Assembly (NCBI GenBank): GCA_030623125.1
Contig: JAUXMQ010000032.1
Span: forward strand, 1-8,364
DNA length: 8,364 nt
Direction: 5' to 3'
Source: Acidimicrobiia bacterium
GTDB lineage: Bacteria; Actinomycetota; Acidimicrobiia; Spongiisociales; ZC4RG35
The notes below the pieces were generated by a model. It did not search any database, was not told the origin of the DNA, and worked only from the letters and a program-made list of their open reading frames with translations. Both the position numbers and the translations under genes were made by a program. Each line of letters begins with the position of its first letter. Positions within the stretch are counted from its first letter, which is position 1. Below are positions 1-5,841 of the stretch, in pieces.

Positions 1-431
1 ATGAGGCGCTCACCTCGTTCTTCCAGCCGCACTATCTCCGGAGGACCGGGGATGCGAGTGAGAGCGGCGGCTTCCTCGAGATGGTCCGGCTCCTCGAGCC
101 CGTACTTGACCACGAGATGGAGATAGTCGCGCTGGTAGAACACCTTGCATTTCGTGTCGGGGTGAATGGCCTGAAGACGGCGAACCTTCTTGTTCTTCTT
201 GGTCACGAGTTTCTGGTTCATCGTCGTGATCTCGATGTACAAGTCGTCATCGGGAAGATAGAAGTCGGGAGTGAACCATTTCGTCGGCTCGCCTTCGGAG
301 TCGAACTCGATGGGAAAGCTCTTCGGCTCGAAATCCCATGGGACGCCATAGAAGTCGAGAAGAAGGGCGAACTGCCGCTCACTGTTGTGAGCGAACTCGA
401 TCTGATGTGCCGAAGGGCGGTCTGTGCTCAG
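1..431 (-). CDS. PD-(D/E)XK-like small protein, CTG start, 3' end outside window
   Basis: An open frame of 143 codons follows MerR regulator 2 and is still open at the left edge, so the C-terminus is missing. It has no ATG, GTG or TTG before the conserved-looking part. The best start is CTG at 431-429, which overlaps the MerR TGA as CTGA and has AGGAG at 440-436, four bases upstream. Visible features are HNSERQFA (residues 15-22), LLLDFYGVPWDFEP (23-36), FTPDFYLP (53-60), YIEIT (65-69), a lysine-rich stretch (74-82) and VFYQRDYLHLVVKYGL (97-112). The PD...ExT arrangement between predicted strands resembles the core of PD-(D/E)XK nucleases of the Vsr/TnsA kind, with Thr69 where the catalytic Lys would normally stand. 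I recall similar small domains in other actinobacteria, sometimes near hpt, but cannot verify that here. DNA cleavage is a guess; the reality of the gene is supported by codon pattern and protein-like composition. Confidence 0.7.
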   Translation of the reverse strand, partial: MSTDRPSAHQIEFAHNSERQFALLLDFYGVPWDFEPKSFPIEFDSEGEPTKWFTPDFYLPDDDLYIEITTMNQKLVTKKNKKVRRLQAIHPDTKCKVFYQRDYLHLVVKYGLEEPDHLEEAAALTRIPGPPEIVRLEERGERL

Positions 432-901
432 GGGGCTCCTGCCTCGATAGCCCCGGCCAATTCGACATCCTCGGAAAACAGCTGGTGAATTGCTCCTTCG
501 ACCTCATCTTGCACCGGCCCTATGGCAATTCCAAAAACCCCCTGACCTCTGCGAAAGACGTCCACGACCTCTTCTTCGGAGTGAACCGCGTAGATGGTCT
601 GACCATCGCTCAGCAGGGTGACGTCGGTCAACGGCTGTTCGGAGTCGAGTTGCTCCCGAAGTATCAAGACCGCCGATCGGATCTTCTTGAGACTCATCCC
701 AGCATCGAGAAGTCTCTTGATGACCTTGAGCTGGACCACGTCGGTGAATGAGTAGAGCCGCTGTGTGCCGGAGCCGCTCGCCTGCTGAAGGGCGGGGATG
801 ATCAGGTCGGTTCGCGCCCAATAGTCCAGCTGGCGATAGGTGATGCCGACCAGTTTGCACACCTGCGGGGCGCGGTAACCGAGTTCTCGCTCTTGGGTCA
901 T
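428..901 (-). CDS. MerR-family regulator, Rv1830 (ResR/McdR)-like
   Basis: Encodes 157 residues. The N-terminal MerR winged helix spans about residues 8-78: GYRAPQVCKLVGITYRQLDYW (helix-turn-helix, 8-28), then QRLYSFTDVVQLKVIKRLLD (wing and following helix). The C-terminal half has the TLLSDGQTIY and GVFGIAIGPVQDEVEG signatures typical of the actinobacterial Rv1830 group. It lacks the cysteine cluster of metal-sensing MerR proteins. In M. tuberculosis the homologue regulates growth and division genes; the same role here is inference. The ATG at 901 is firm because GGAGG precedes it by five bases. A promoter-like pair and an inverted repeat lie upstream, suggesting an independent, possibly self-regulated transcript. 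Its stop overlaps the next gene by one codon step (CTGA). Confidence 0.93.
   Translation of the reverse strand: MTQERELGYRAPQVCKLVGITYRQLDYWARTDLIIPALQQASGSGTQRLYSFTDVVQLKVIKRLLDAGMSLKKIRSAVLILREQLDSEQPLTDVTLLSDGQTIYAVHSEEEVVDVFRRGQGVFGIAIGPVQDEVEGAIHQLFSEDVELAGAIEAGAP
436..440 (-). promoter_or_regulatory. Ribosome binding site for the CTG-start gene
   Basis: AGGAG lies inside the last codons of MerR regulator 2, four bases before the CTG at 431. The spacing is a little short but usable. It is the main argument for initiation at CTG rather than at the internal TTG or ATG codons, which fall within the conserved-looking core. Confidence 0.45.
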
Positions 902-906
902 TCAAT

Positions 907-911
907 CCTCC
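907..911 (-). promoter_or_regulatory. Strong ribosome binding site of MerR regulator 2
   Basis: GGAGG stands five bases before the ATG at 901. It is one of the two clearest Shine-Dalgarno sequences in the window and fixes this start. Confidence 0.7.
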
Positions 912-914
912 GGA

Positions 915-928
915 TTACATGCTTGTAA
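915..928. promoter_or_regulatory. Candidate operator TTACA-N4-TGTAA
   Basis: The plus strand reads TTACATGCTTGTAA, a perfect 5-bp inverted repeat with a four-base spacer. It lies between the ribosome binding site of MerR regulator 2 and its proposed -10 box. Dyads of this size in front of a regulator gene are commonly the regulator's own binding site. If the promoter call is right, it sits just downstream of transcription start, which suits repression better than classical MerR activation between -35 and -10. Confidence 0.4.
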
Positions 929-942
929 CTCCGCCGGAAGGA

Positions 943-972
943 AAGCTAACGGGGATACCATCGTCGTGTCAA
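943..972 (-). promoter_or_regulatory. Candidate promoter for MerR regulator 2
   Basis: On the minus strand TTGACA (972-967) matches the -35 consensus exactly. It is followed after 18 bases by TAGCTT (948-943), which keeps the three most conserved -10 positions (T, A and final T). This would start transcription near 936, about 35 bases before the ATG. The -10 match is only three of six, so the call is tentative. Confidence 0.4.
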
Positions 973-999
973 CGTTTCCTGTGGAAAACTCTGGCCCTT

Positions 1000-1039
1000 C
1001 GTGGTCCTCATGAGGCGATTGTCGACGCTTTCTACCACG
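1000..1039 (-). terminator. Possible hairpin after the channel gene
   Basis: CGTGGT (1000-1005) pairs with ACCACG (1034-1039), and the palindrome CCTCATGAGG (1006-1015) nests inside. It lies 10 bases past the channel-gene stop. Read on the minus strand the hairpin is followed only by a short, distant TTTT, so it is not a textbook intrinsic terminator. It may mark the end of the long transcript. Confidence 0.25.
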
Positions 1040-1048
1040 GGCGGCGGG

Positions 1049-2047
1049 TCAAGTAACCGGCTGGACGATCCCCGCAGCCGACTCCACTTGGTCTTTTGTC
1101 CCCACCACGACGAGACGATCACCGGGATTGATCATGAGGTCGGCCCCGGGGTTGATGACCACCTGCGCTTCGCCGCCCTCCAGCGCTAGGATCAAAGCCC
1201 CGCTGTCCTGGCGGATTCTCGATTCCCGGATTGTCTTGCCGGCAATGACGCAGTCGCTGGATATATCCAACTCTTCCACTCGAAACTCAACGGGGCTCCC
1301 ATCCACGACCACGTCGAAAATCTGCGCGAGTTTGGGCTGCATTGCCATCAGCGCCAGTCGCTCCGCCCCGACAGCCTGCGGTGCCACTACGGCATCGGCG
1401 CCGGCGAGACGCAGCTTCCGCTCAGACTCCATCTCCGTCGCCCGGCAAACCACACGCAGGTCGGGGTGCAGGGCCTTGACCGATAGTGCGATCACGAGAT
1501 TGTCGGAGTCATCGGCAACACAAGCGATCACAGCTTGGGCATGTTCGATACCGGCGAGCTGGAGAATGTCGTTGTGTGTCGCGTCACCTGTTATCACAAC
1601 GGCATCGGCAGCTCGAGCCGCCTGAACTCTCTGATCCAGGGCTTCGATGACGACGACCTCCACGCCCCTGGCTCGTAACGCTGACCACGTTCCCTGCCCA
1701 ACACGGCCGAACCCGCAGACGATGATGTGGTTTGTCAGCTTGGCTGCCTCGTTTTGCATGCGTTTCCGTCTCCGAAGGTCCCCGAGGTCCACGAGATACT
1801 CGATGGACGCGATCGCAGTGTAGATAGCGACGCCAAAGCCGCTGATGACGATGAGCATCGTCCAGAACTGACCAGCCGTGGAAAGCTCGAACACCTCGTT
1901 GAAGCCAACGGTGGTGACGGTGATGACCACCATATAAAGGGCGTCCAGCCCCGCGGCATCTTCTATGAGAACGTAACCAAGGGTTCCCACCGCCACAATC
2001 ACTGCCAGGGCACCGAGACCGTATCCGATGCGTTGCTTTGGATTCAC
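1049..2047 (-). CDS. Two-TM potassium channel with RCK (TrkA-N/TrkA-C) domain
   Basis: Encodes 332 residues with the MthK-like layout. TM1 is at about residues 8-28, the pore helix and filter at 36-52, TM2 at about 61-82, a basic linker (RRRKR, 92-96), a Rossmann-type RCK_N domain beginning HIIVCGFGRVGQ (107-118, GxGxxG at 112-117), and an RCK_C domain over roughly the last 90 residues (VEFRVEELDIS to the end). Such proteins are ligand-gated K+ channels of the inner membrane, with the cytoplasmic RCK domains binding nucleotides or ions. The filter reads TTVGFNE rather than the usual TVGYGD, so K+ selectivity is assumed from the family. The start is GTG at 2047, overlapping the upstream stop as GTGA, which indicates translational coupling. 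Confidence 0.9.
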   Translation of the reverse strand: MNPKQRIGYGLGALAVIVAVGTLGYVLIEDAAGLDALYMVVITVTTVGFNEVFELSTAGQFWTMLIVISGFGVAIYTAIASIEYLVDLGDLRRRKRMQNEAAKLTNHIIVCGFGRVGQGTWSALRARGVEVVVIEALDQRVQAARAADAVVITGDATHNDILQLAGIEHAQAVIACVADDSDNLVIALSVKALHPDLRVVCRATEMESERKLRLAGADAVVAPQAVGAERLALMAMQPKLAQIFDVVVDGSPVEFRVEELDISSDCVIAGKTIRESRIRQDSGALILALEGGEAQVVINPGADLMINPGDRLVVVGTKDQVESAAGIVQPVT

Positions 2048-2562
2048 TCCGACTCGTGGGAGTGACCGCCGCTGAGAAAATCCTCGACGGTCACCTCCTC
2101 GAGGAACTCGCGGAAACGGGCTACTTCTTCTTCCTCGTCATCCTCCTCGAAGTGGACCCCTGCCTCTTCGAGCACCCCAGGAATGGTGAAGACCGGGGTA
2201 CCGGTCCGGACGGCCAGTGCAATGGCGTCAGAAGGCCGGGACGAGATCTGGATCTCCTCGCCAGAAACGTCGAGGGCGAGGTCGGCGTAGAAGACGGAGT
2301 CTCGCATCTCGGTTATCACCACTCGAACGGCGAGTGCCCCGACTGCGTCGATGACAGATCGCATCAGGTCATGGGTGAGAGGTCGTGGCGGTTGTATGCC
2401 TTCGAGGGCGGTGGCGATTGCGGTGGCTTCACTGGCGCCGATCCAGATAGGGAGGTAGCGGGACCCTTCTTTTTCCCGAAGCAGGACAATCGGCTGATTG
2501 GAAGGCAGCTCAACTCTCACTCCAACCACATCCATCGGGATCAGGTCACCGTTACCGGGCAT
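2044..2562 (-). CDS. DUF151 / bifunctional nuclease-domain protein, Rv1829-like
   Basis: Encodes 172 residues. The DUF151 (BFN) domain covers about residues 10-135, with family hallmarks VVGVRVELPSNQPIVLLRE (12-30), YLPIWIGASEATAIA (36-50), PRPLTHDLM (59-67) and SSRPSDAIALAVR (106-118). The tail is strongly acidic (FEEDDEEEE) and ends in a helix like the mycobacterial homologue's FKEFLDSV region. Plant members of the domain show nuclease activity; bacterial function is poorly known, so no reaction is assigned. The ATG at 2562 has no clear Shine-Dalgarno, and an in-frame ATG at 2535 is an alternative that would remove nine residues. The gene lies 39 bp after hpt and overlaps the channel gene by four bases. 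Its position between the two MerR genes matches actinobacterial synteny. Confidence 0.92.
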   Translation of the reverse strand: MPGNGDLIPMDVVGVRVELPSNQPIVLLREKEGSRYLPIWIGASEATAIATALEGIQPPRPLTHDLMRSVIDAVGALAVRVVITEMRDSVFYADLALDVSGEEIQISSRPSDAIALAVRTGTPVFTIPGVLEEAGVHFEEDDEEEEVARFREFLEEVTVEDFLSGGHSHESE

Positions 2563-2573
2563 AGGACGAGGTT

Positions 2574-2585
2574 ATCACCAGTGAT
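2574..2585. repeat. Inverted repeat ATCAC-CA-GTGAT before the DUF151 gene
   Basis: A perfect 5-bp dyad with a two-base centre fills part of the 39-bp gap between hpt and the DUF151 gene. It could be a protein site or a small mRNA hairpin affecting translation of the downstream gene, which lacks a clear Shine-Dalgarno. A 10-bp dyad in isolation can arise by chance. Confidence 0.3.
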
Positions 2586-2601
2586 GCACACAGCAGGGTG
2601 G

Positions 2602-3171
2602 TCAGCCCGAATGCAGTTGTTTGGAGAGGACTTTGGGATCCCGGACAAAGGCTTCAATGTCCATCACCGCCCAGATCGATCGGAGGTTGCGGTAGACACC
2701 TTGCCAATCCAGTCCGTACCCGACCAGGAACTCGTCGCCTACCTCGAAACCCCGGTATTCGATGGGCACGTCGGTTACCCGACGACGTGTCTTGTCGAAG
2801 AGTGCTGCGGTCGACACGGATGCTGCTCCCCTATCGGTCATCATTCTCCGGAGCACTTTCAATGTGAGCCCGGTGTCGACGATGTCCTCGACGATGATCA
2901 CATTGCGGTCGACAACCGGCGCCGACAGATCCATGGCGATGCCGATTCGACCGCCCTCACCGAATCGGTTCAGACCCAGGAAATCAACTTCGGAATCCGC
3001 CTCGACGTTGCGAACGAGATCCGCCGCGAACAGAACCGACCCGGTGAGGACCACCACGAACAGCGGGGACCGATCCAAATAATCGTTCGAGATTGCCTGG
3101 CCCAATTCGACCACCCTCGACTTCAGGTCAACTTCGGTGATCACCTCGGTGGCGAACGGGTAGTCCGTCAT
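2602..3171 (-). CDS. hpt: Hypoxanthine(-guanine) phosphoribosyltransferase
   Basis: Encodes 189 residues from the ATG at 3171. It transfers phosphoribose from PRPP to hypoxanthine or guanine, giving IMP or GMP in purine salvage in the cytoplasm. The PRPP-binding signature VIIVEDIVDTGLTL is at residues 91-104, the pyrophosphate-loop region VVVLTGSVLFAADL at 39-52, and the base-binding end VGYGLDWQGVYRNL near 160-173. The flexible loop reads LNRFGEGG (67-74) where classical enzymes carry a Ser-Tyr pair, an unusual change. An ATG at 3192 would add seven residues, but it lies inside the carboxypeptidase gene with no suitable ribosome binding site. The ATG at 3171 follows that gene's stop by one base and has GGA nine bases upstream. 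Confidence 0.92.
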   Translation of the reverse strand: MTDYPFATEVITEVDLKSRVVELGQAISNDYLDRSPLFVVVLTGSVLFAADLVRNVEADSEVDFLGLNRFGEGGRIGIAMDLSAPVVDRNVIIVEDIVDTGLTLKVLRRMMTDRGAASVSTAALFDKTRRRVTDVPIEYRGFEVGDEFLVGYGLDWQGVYRNLRSIWAVMDIEAFVRDPKVLSKQLHSG

Positions 3172-3172
3172 G

Positions 3173-4297
3173 TCAGTTTCCGACGATCTCATCCCACCAA
3201 AAGGTCAAAACCGCCTGAAGGGGCTCGGGTGGGGGCACAGGACGACGGTTCACGAGGATCACTGGAGGAGGGACGGGTTCCGGCACGACCGCCGTTGACG
3301 AAGGTGGATCGGTCATGAGTCCCTGGCCTGCCAGATGTATGAGGGTTTCCATGTTCGAAGTCGCCACCAGCGGTCCTGGCTCGACTCGCCGTTTGACGGA
3401 AACATAGGGCTTGCCGGTCGAGACGGTTCCATAGATGCCAAGTTGGGAGAATCCGTAATCGAACAGGGCCCGGACATCATCGAAGTGCGCCCTACGTCCT
3501 TCTGAGCCGAGGACAACGGCATAAAGTCGTCTTCCGTCTCGCTCGGCTGTCGCTACGAAAGTGAGGAGTGCGCGAGAGGTGAACCCGGTCTTGATCCCGC
3601 CGGCACCCTCGTAGTCACCAAGAAGCAGGTTTGTCGTGCCCCCGATCCGTTTGCTTCCGTCCGGCGCGTCGGGAAAGACAAAGATACGTGAGCGAACGTT
3701 GTCACTGAACTCGGGAAAGGCCATGGCGACTCTGGCGAGGTCGAGAAGGTCGCGGGCACTGGAGTAGTGGTCCGGCGCATCAAGACCGTGGGGATTGGTG
3801 AAGTGGGTCTCAGTCAGACCGAGCTCACTCGCTCGCTCATTCATCATGTCGACAAAACCCTCCACCGAGCCTCCAACGTGTTCGGCGATCGCCGTGGCGG
3901 CGTCGTTGGCCGAATGGATCATCGCCGCCTTGAGAAGAGCGCTCATCGTCAGCTGCTCTCCTGCAACGAGATCGATCTCGCGCTCACCGGTGTCGGCGGC
4001 TCGTTTGGAGATCGTCACGATGTCAGTCAGGTTCGATCGCTCCATGGCTAGGAGCCCGGTCATGATCTTCGTGGTCGACGCCATGGCTCTCTCCTGTGTG
4101 GAAAGGTGAGACGCCAGCACGGTTTGGCTCGACTCGTCGAAGAGGATCCATGATGCGGCAGTGACCACCGGCGGGCCAGGACTGGTGAAACCGTCCTGGA
4201 CCCTGGTTGGAAAGGTCAGCGGAGCGCCGACGGCGGGCAGGGCGAGCACCAATGTCATGATCGCCACCAAAGCGACCACACGGCTGAGACGTGTCAT
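3173..4297 (-). CDS. D-alanyl-D-alanine carboxypeptidase (peptidase S11, DacB/DacC type)
   Basis: Encodes 374 residues. It removes the terminal D-alanine of peptidoglycan pentapeptides outside the membrane. An N-terminal signal peptide (hydrophobic stretch about residues 7-20) ends in a likely AVGA cleavage site near residue 25. The three penicillin-binding motifs are all present: STTK (Ser74, Lys77), SAN (129-131) and KTG (236-238), the first inside MASTTKIMTGLLAM. A beta-rich C-terminal region follows, then a proline-rich tail (about 330-360) ending in a short tryptophan-containing stretch that is not a convincing membrane anchor. The start ATG at 4297 overlaps the MerR stop as ATGA. The mycobacterial cluster lacks this gene at this place, so it is an insertion relative to that order. 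Confidence 0.95.
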   Translation of the reverse strand: MTRLSRVVALVAIMTLVLALPAVGAPLTFPTRVQDGFTSPGPPVVTAASWILFDESSQTVLASHLSTQERAMASTTKIMTGLLAMERSNLTDIVTISKRAADTGEREIDLVAGEQLTMSALLKAAMIHSANDAATAIAEHVGGSVEGFVDMMNERASELGLTETHFTNPHGLDAPDHYSSARDLLDLARVAMAFPEFSDNVRSRIFVFPDAPDGSKRIGGTTNLLLGDYEGAGGIKTGFTSRALLTFVATAERDGRRLYAVVLGSEGRRAHFDDVRALFDYGFSQLGIYGTVSTGKPYVSVKRRVEPGPLVATSNMETLIHLAGQGLMTDPPSSTAVVPEPVPPPVILVNRRPVPPPEPLQAVLTFWWDEIVGN

Positions 4298-4971
4298 GAG
4301 GAGATCTGTTGCCTCAACTCGGCCGCCATGAGGGCACGATGCATGGCCCTCACCGAATCGGAGCAGGACTCGAGGATGTCCTTTCCTCTGGCTCTCGATT
4401 CGGCGTTGGACGACCTCAGCAGAGGTGCCGCCAGCTGGATCAGGAGATCGGACTCACGATCGACGGACAGTCGTATCGATCGAAGATGTCTCGGCTCCAG
4501 CCCGTGGTCCATCAGACGCTTGGCCTCCGCCCCGACGACACCGGCCTCAGGCGGAAACACTGTCGAGTTCAGGATCGGGCGAATCAATCCGACCTCGACA
4601 AGTTGCTGGAGTTCTCTCTCCGTCAGACCAGAGCGTTTGATGATATCTGTCCGGTCCAAAGGCTCGCCTGACTCATCAAGCAGGGTCGGGCGCACATCCT
4701 CGACAGCGTTACCCTCCTCTCCCCTTTCCCAAAGTGTGAGTTTGGACTTGATGACCTTGAGAGGGAGAAAATGATCCCTTTGCTGTGCGAGGATGAAATG
4801 GAGCCGTGCAATGTCGTCGGTGTCAAACTGGCGGTAACCGCTCGATGACCGTCCCGGATCGATGAGACCTTGGCTCTCGAGGAAGCGGATCTTCGACACG
4901 GACACGTCGGGAAAGTCCTCTCTGAGGAGGTTGATCACCTCACCGATGCTGAGTGCCTTGGTGTCAGGCAT
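4294..4971 (-). CDS. MerR-family regulator, Rv1828-like
   Basis: Encodes 225 residues from the ATG at 4971. The N-terminal winged helix (about residues 7-80) has LSIGEVINLLREDFPDVSVS (7-26), KIRFLESQGLI (27-37), SGYRQF (44-49) and the QRDHFLPLKVIKSKL helix. This matches the actinobacterial Rv1828 group closely, including the inserted FPDVS segment in the HTH. The C-terminal half (about 105-225) is helical and corresponds to the Rv1828 ligand or dimer domain, with LEPRHLRSIRLSVDRESDLL recognisable. No metal-binding cysteines are seen. DNA targets here are unknown; the family member is a transcription factor. A TTG at 4989 would add six residues but lacks a ribosome binding site. The chosen ATG overlaps the FHA gene by eight bases (ATGCCTGA), supporting coupled expression. 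Confidence 0.93.
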   Translation of the reverse strand: MPDTKALSIGEVINLLREDFPDVSVSKIRFLESQGLIDPGRSSSGYRQFDTDDIARLHFILAQQRDHFLPLKVIKSKLTLWERGEEGNAVEDVRPTLLDESGEPLDRTDIIKRSGLTERELQQLVEVGLIRPILNSTVFPPEAGVVGAEAKRLMDHGLEPRHLRSIRLSVDRESDLLIQLAAPLLRSSNAESRARGKDILESCSDSVRAMHRALMAAELRQQISS

Positions 4972-5404
4972 CCCCGTGAGCGACAACAAAGTGAAATCGC
5001 CCGACCATCACCTCGTCGCCGGCACTGAGTTGTGCCTGATCTACCCGCTCGTCGTTTACGTAGGTGCCGTTCGTCGACCCGCTGTCTTCGATGCTGATCT
5101 CCTCACTGGTCACCAGGAGACGACAATGGTGTCTCGAAACGGTCACGTCGTTGAGGAAGATATCGCTCTCGGGGTGTCGACCAACTGTGGTGCTTCCGTT
5201 TCGGAGCATGTAGGTCATTCCGGTTCGTGGGCCGCGCTCGACGACCAGAGCGAATCCGGTGAGACCGTCGATGTGTGAGGCCTCATCACGGCTCAGCGGA
5301 TGACCCGCACGATCGGAAATAGGCACGTAGAGGACGGTGGGGTCAGTCTCGACCTCAACCTCAGGCTTCGATTCGGTCGGCTCCTGGCCGGGCTTCTCCG
5401 TCAT
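4964..5404 (-). CDS. garA: FHA-domain protein, GarA/OdhI-like
   Basis: Encodes 146 residues. The FHA domain (about 50-140) carries GRHPESDIFLNDVTVSRHH (75-93) and GSTNGTYVN (109-117), with the phosphothreonine-binding residues Arg76, Ser90 and Asn112 in place. In Mycobacterium and Corynebacterium this protein is phosphorylated in its N-terminal ETTS motif by Ser/Thr kinases. Depending on that state it inhibits 2-oxoglutarate dehydrogenase and NAD-glutamate dehydrogenase, steering carbon between the TCA cycle and glutamate. Here the equivalent stretch is VETDPTVLY (18-26), which keeps VET but not TTS, so Thr20 or Thr23 are the candidate phosphosites. The gene lies 45 bp after gcvH and overlaps the MerR gene. 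A TATTAT box nine bases before the ATG might allow an internal, nearly leaderless start, but no matching -35 is visible. Confidence 0.9.
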   Translation of the reverse strand: MTEKPGQEPTESKPEVEVETDPTVLYVPISDRAGHPLSRDEASHIDGLTGFALVVERGPRTGMTYMLRNGSTTVGRHPESDIFLNDVTVSRHHCRLLVTSEEISIEDSGSTNGTYVNDERVDQAQLSAGDEVMVGRFHFVVAHGDA

Positions 5405-5449
5405 CGTCTTCAGATAATAGGTAGTGCTGGCAGATGTGCCGGCTATCTC

Positions 5450-5830
5450 CTACTCGGTCAGGTCCTTGTAGGCGGCAGCGTCGAGAAGTCCAACTTCAGA
5501 AAACTCACCAGTCACATCGATCTCGACGAGCCACCCGTCGCCGTATGGGCTCGTGTTCACCAGCTCGGGTGCGTCCGCTGCGGCCTGGTTGACGGCAACC
5601 ACGGTGCCGGCGAATGGGGCATACACCTCCCCCACCGATTTGGTGCTTTCGATCTCCACCAACAGATCATTCTTGGCAACGGTCGAGCCTTCGTCCGGCA
5701 GTTCGACATAGACCACATCGCCGAGCTGATCCTGTGCATAGTCCGAGATGCCGATCCTGACCACAGAATCGTCCTTTCGTCGGATCCACTCGTGATCGTC
5801 GTTGTAGAGCAGGTCTTCAGGTATTTGCAT
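5450..5830 (-). CDS. gcvH: Glycine cleavage system H protein
   Basis: Encodes 126 residues, the family's usual length. GcvH carries the aminomethyl group on a lipoyl arm between the P, T and L proteins of the glycine cleavage complex. The lipoylation site is Lys64 in ESTKSVGEVYAP (61-72), and DHEWI (12-16), IGISDYAQDQLGDVVYVELP (26-45) and the GDGWL element are all standard. The ATG at 5830 is chosen over an upstream in-frame start at 5905. The extra 25 residues would be translated from the palindromic element and do not match the family, and AAGGAG (5841-5836) sits five bases before 5830. The P, T and L genes are not in this window. Placement next to garA matches actinobacterial gene order. 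Confidence 0.96.
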   Translation of the reverse strand: MQIPEDLLYNDDHEWIRRKDDSVVRIGISDYAQDQLGDVVYVELPDEGSTVAKNDLLVEIESTKSVGEVYAPFAGTVVAVNQAAADAPELVNTSPYGDGWLVEIDVTGEFSEVGLLDAAAYKDLTE

Positions 5831-5835
5831 CAACA

Positions 5836-5841
5836 CTCCTT
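5836..5841 (-). promoter_or_regulatory. Ribosome binding site of gcvH
   Basis: AAGGAG is five bases before the ATG at 5830 and decides between this start and the longer frame opening at 5905. Its first two bases coincide with the end of the terminal repeat of the palindromic element, so the element abuts the translation signal. Confidence 0.75.

Noticed and set aside
81..488. Plus-strand open frame of 135 codons at the left edge
   Set aside because: The minus strand of the same region gives a far more protein-like sequence with conserved-looking blocks; the plus frame is its shadow.
2038..3318. Long plus-strand open frame of 426 codons over the DUF151 and hpt genes
   Set aside because: It is antisense to two well-recognised genes, its translation has no family signature, and it is rich in His, Arg and Gly as expected from a shadow frame in GC-rich DNA.
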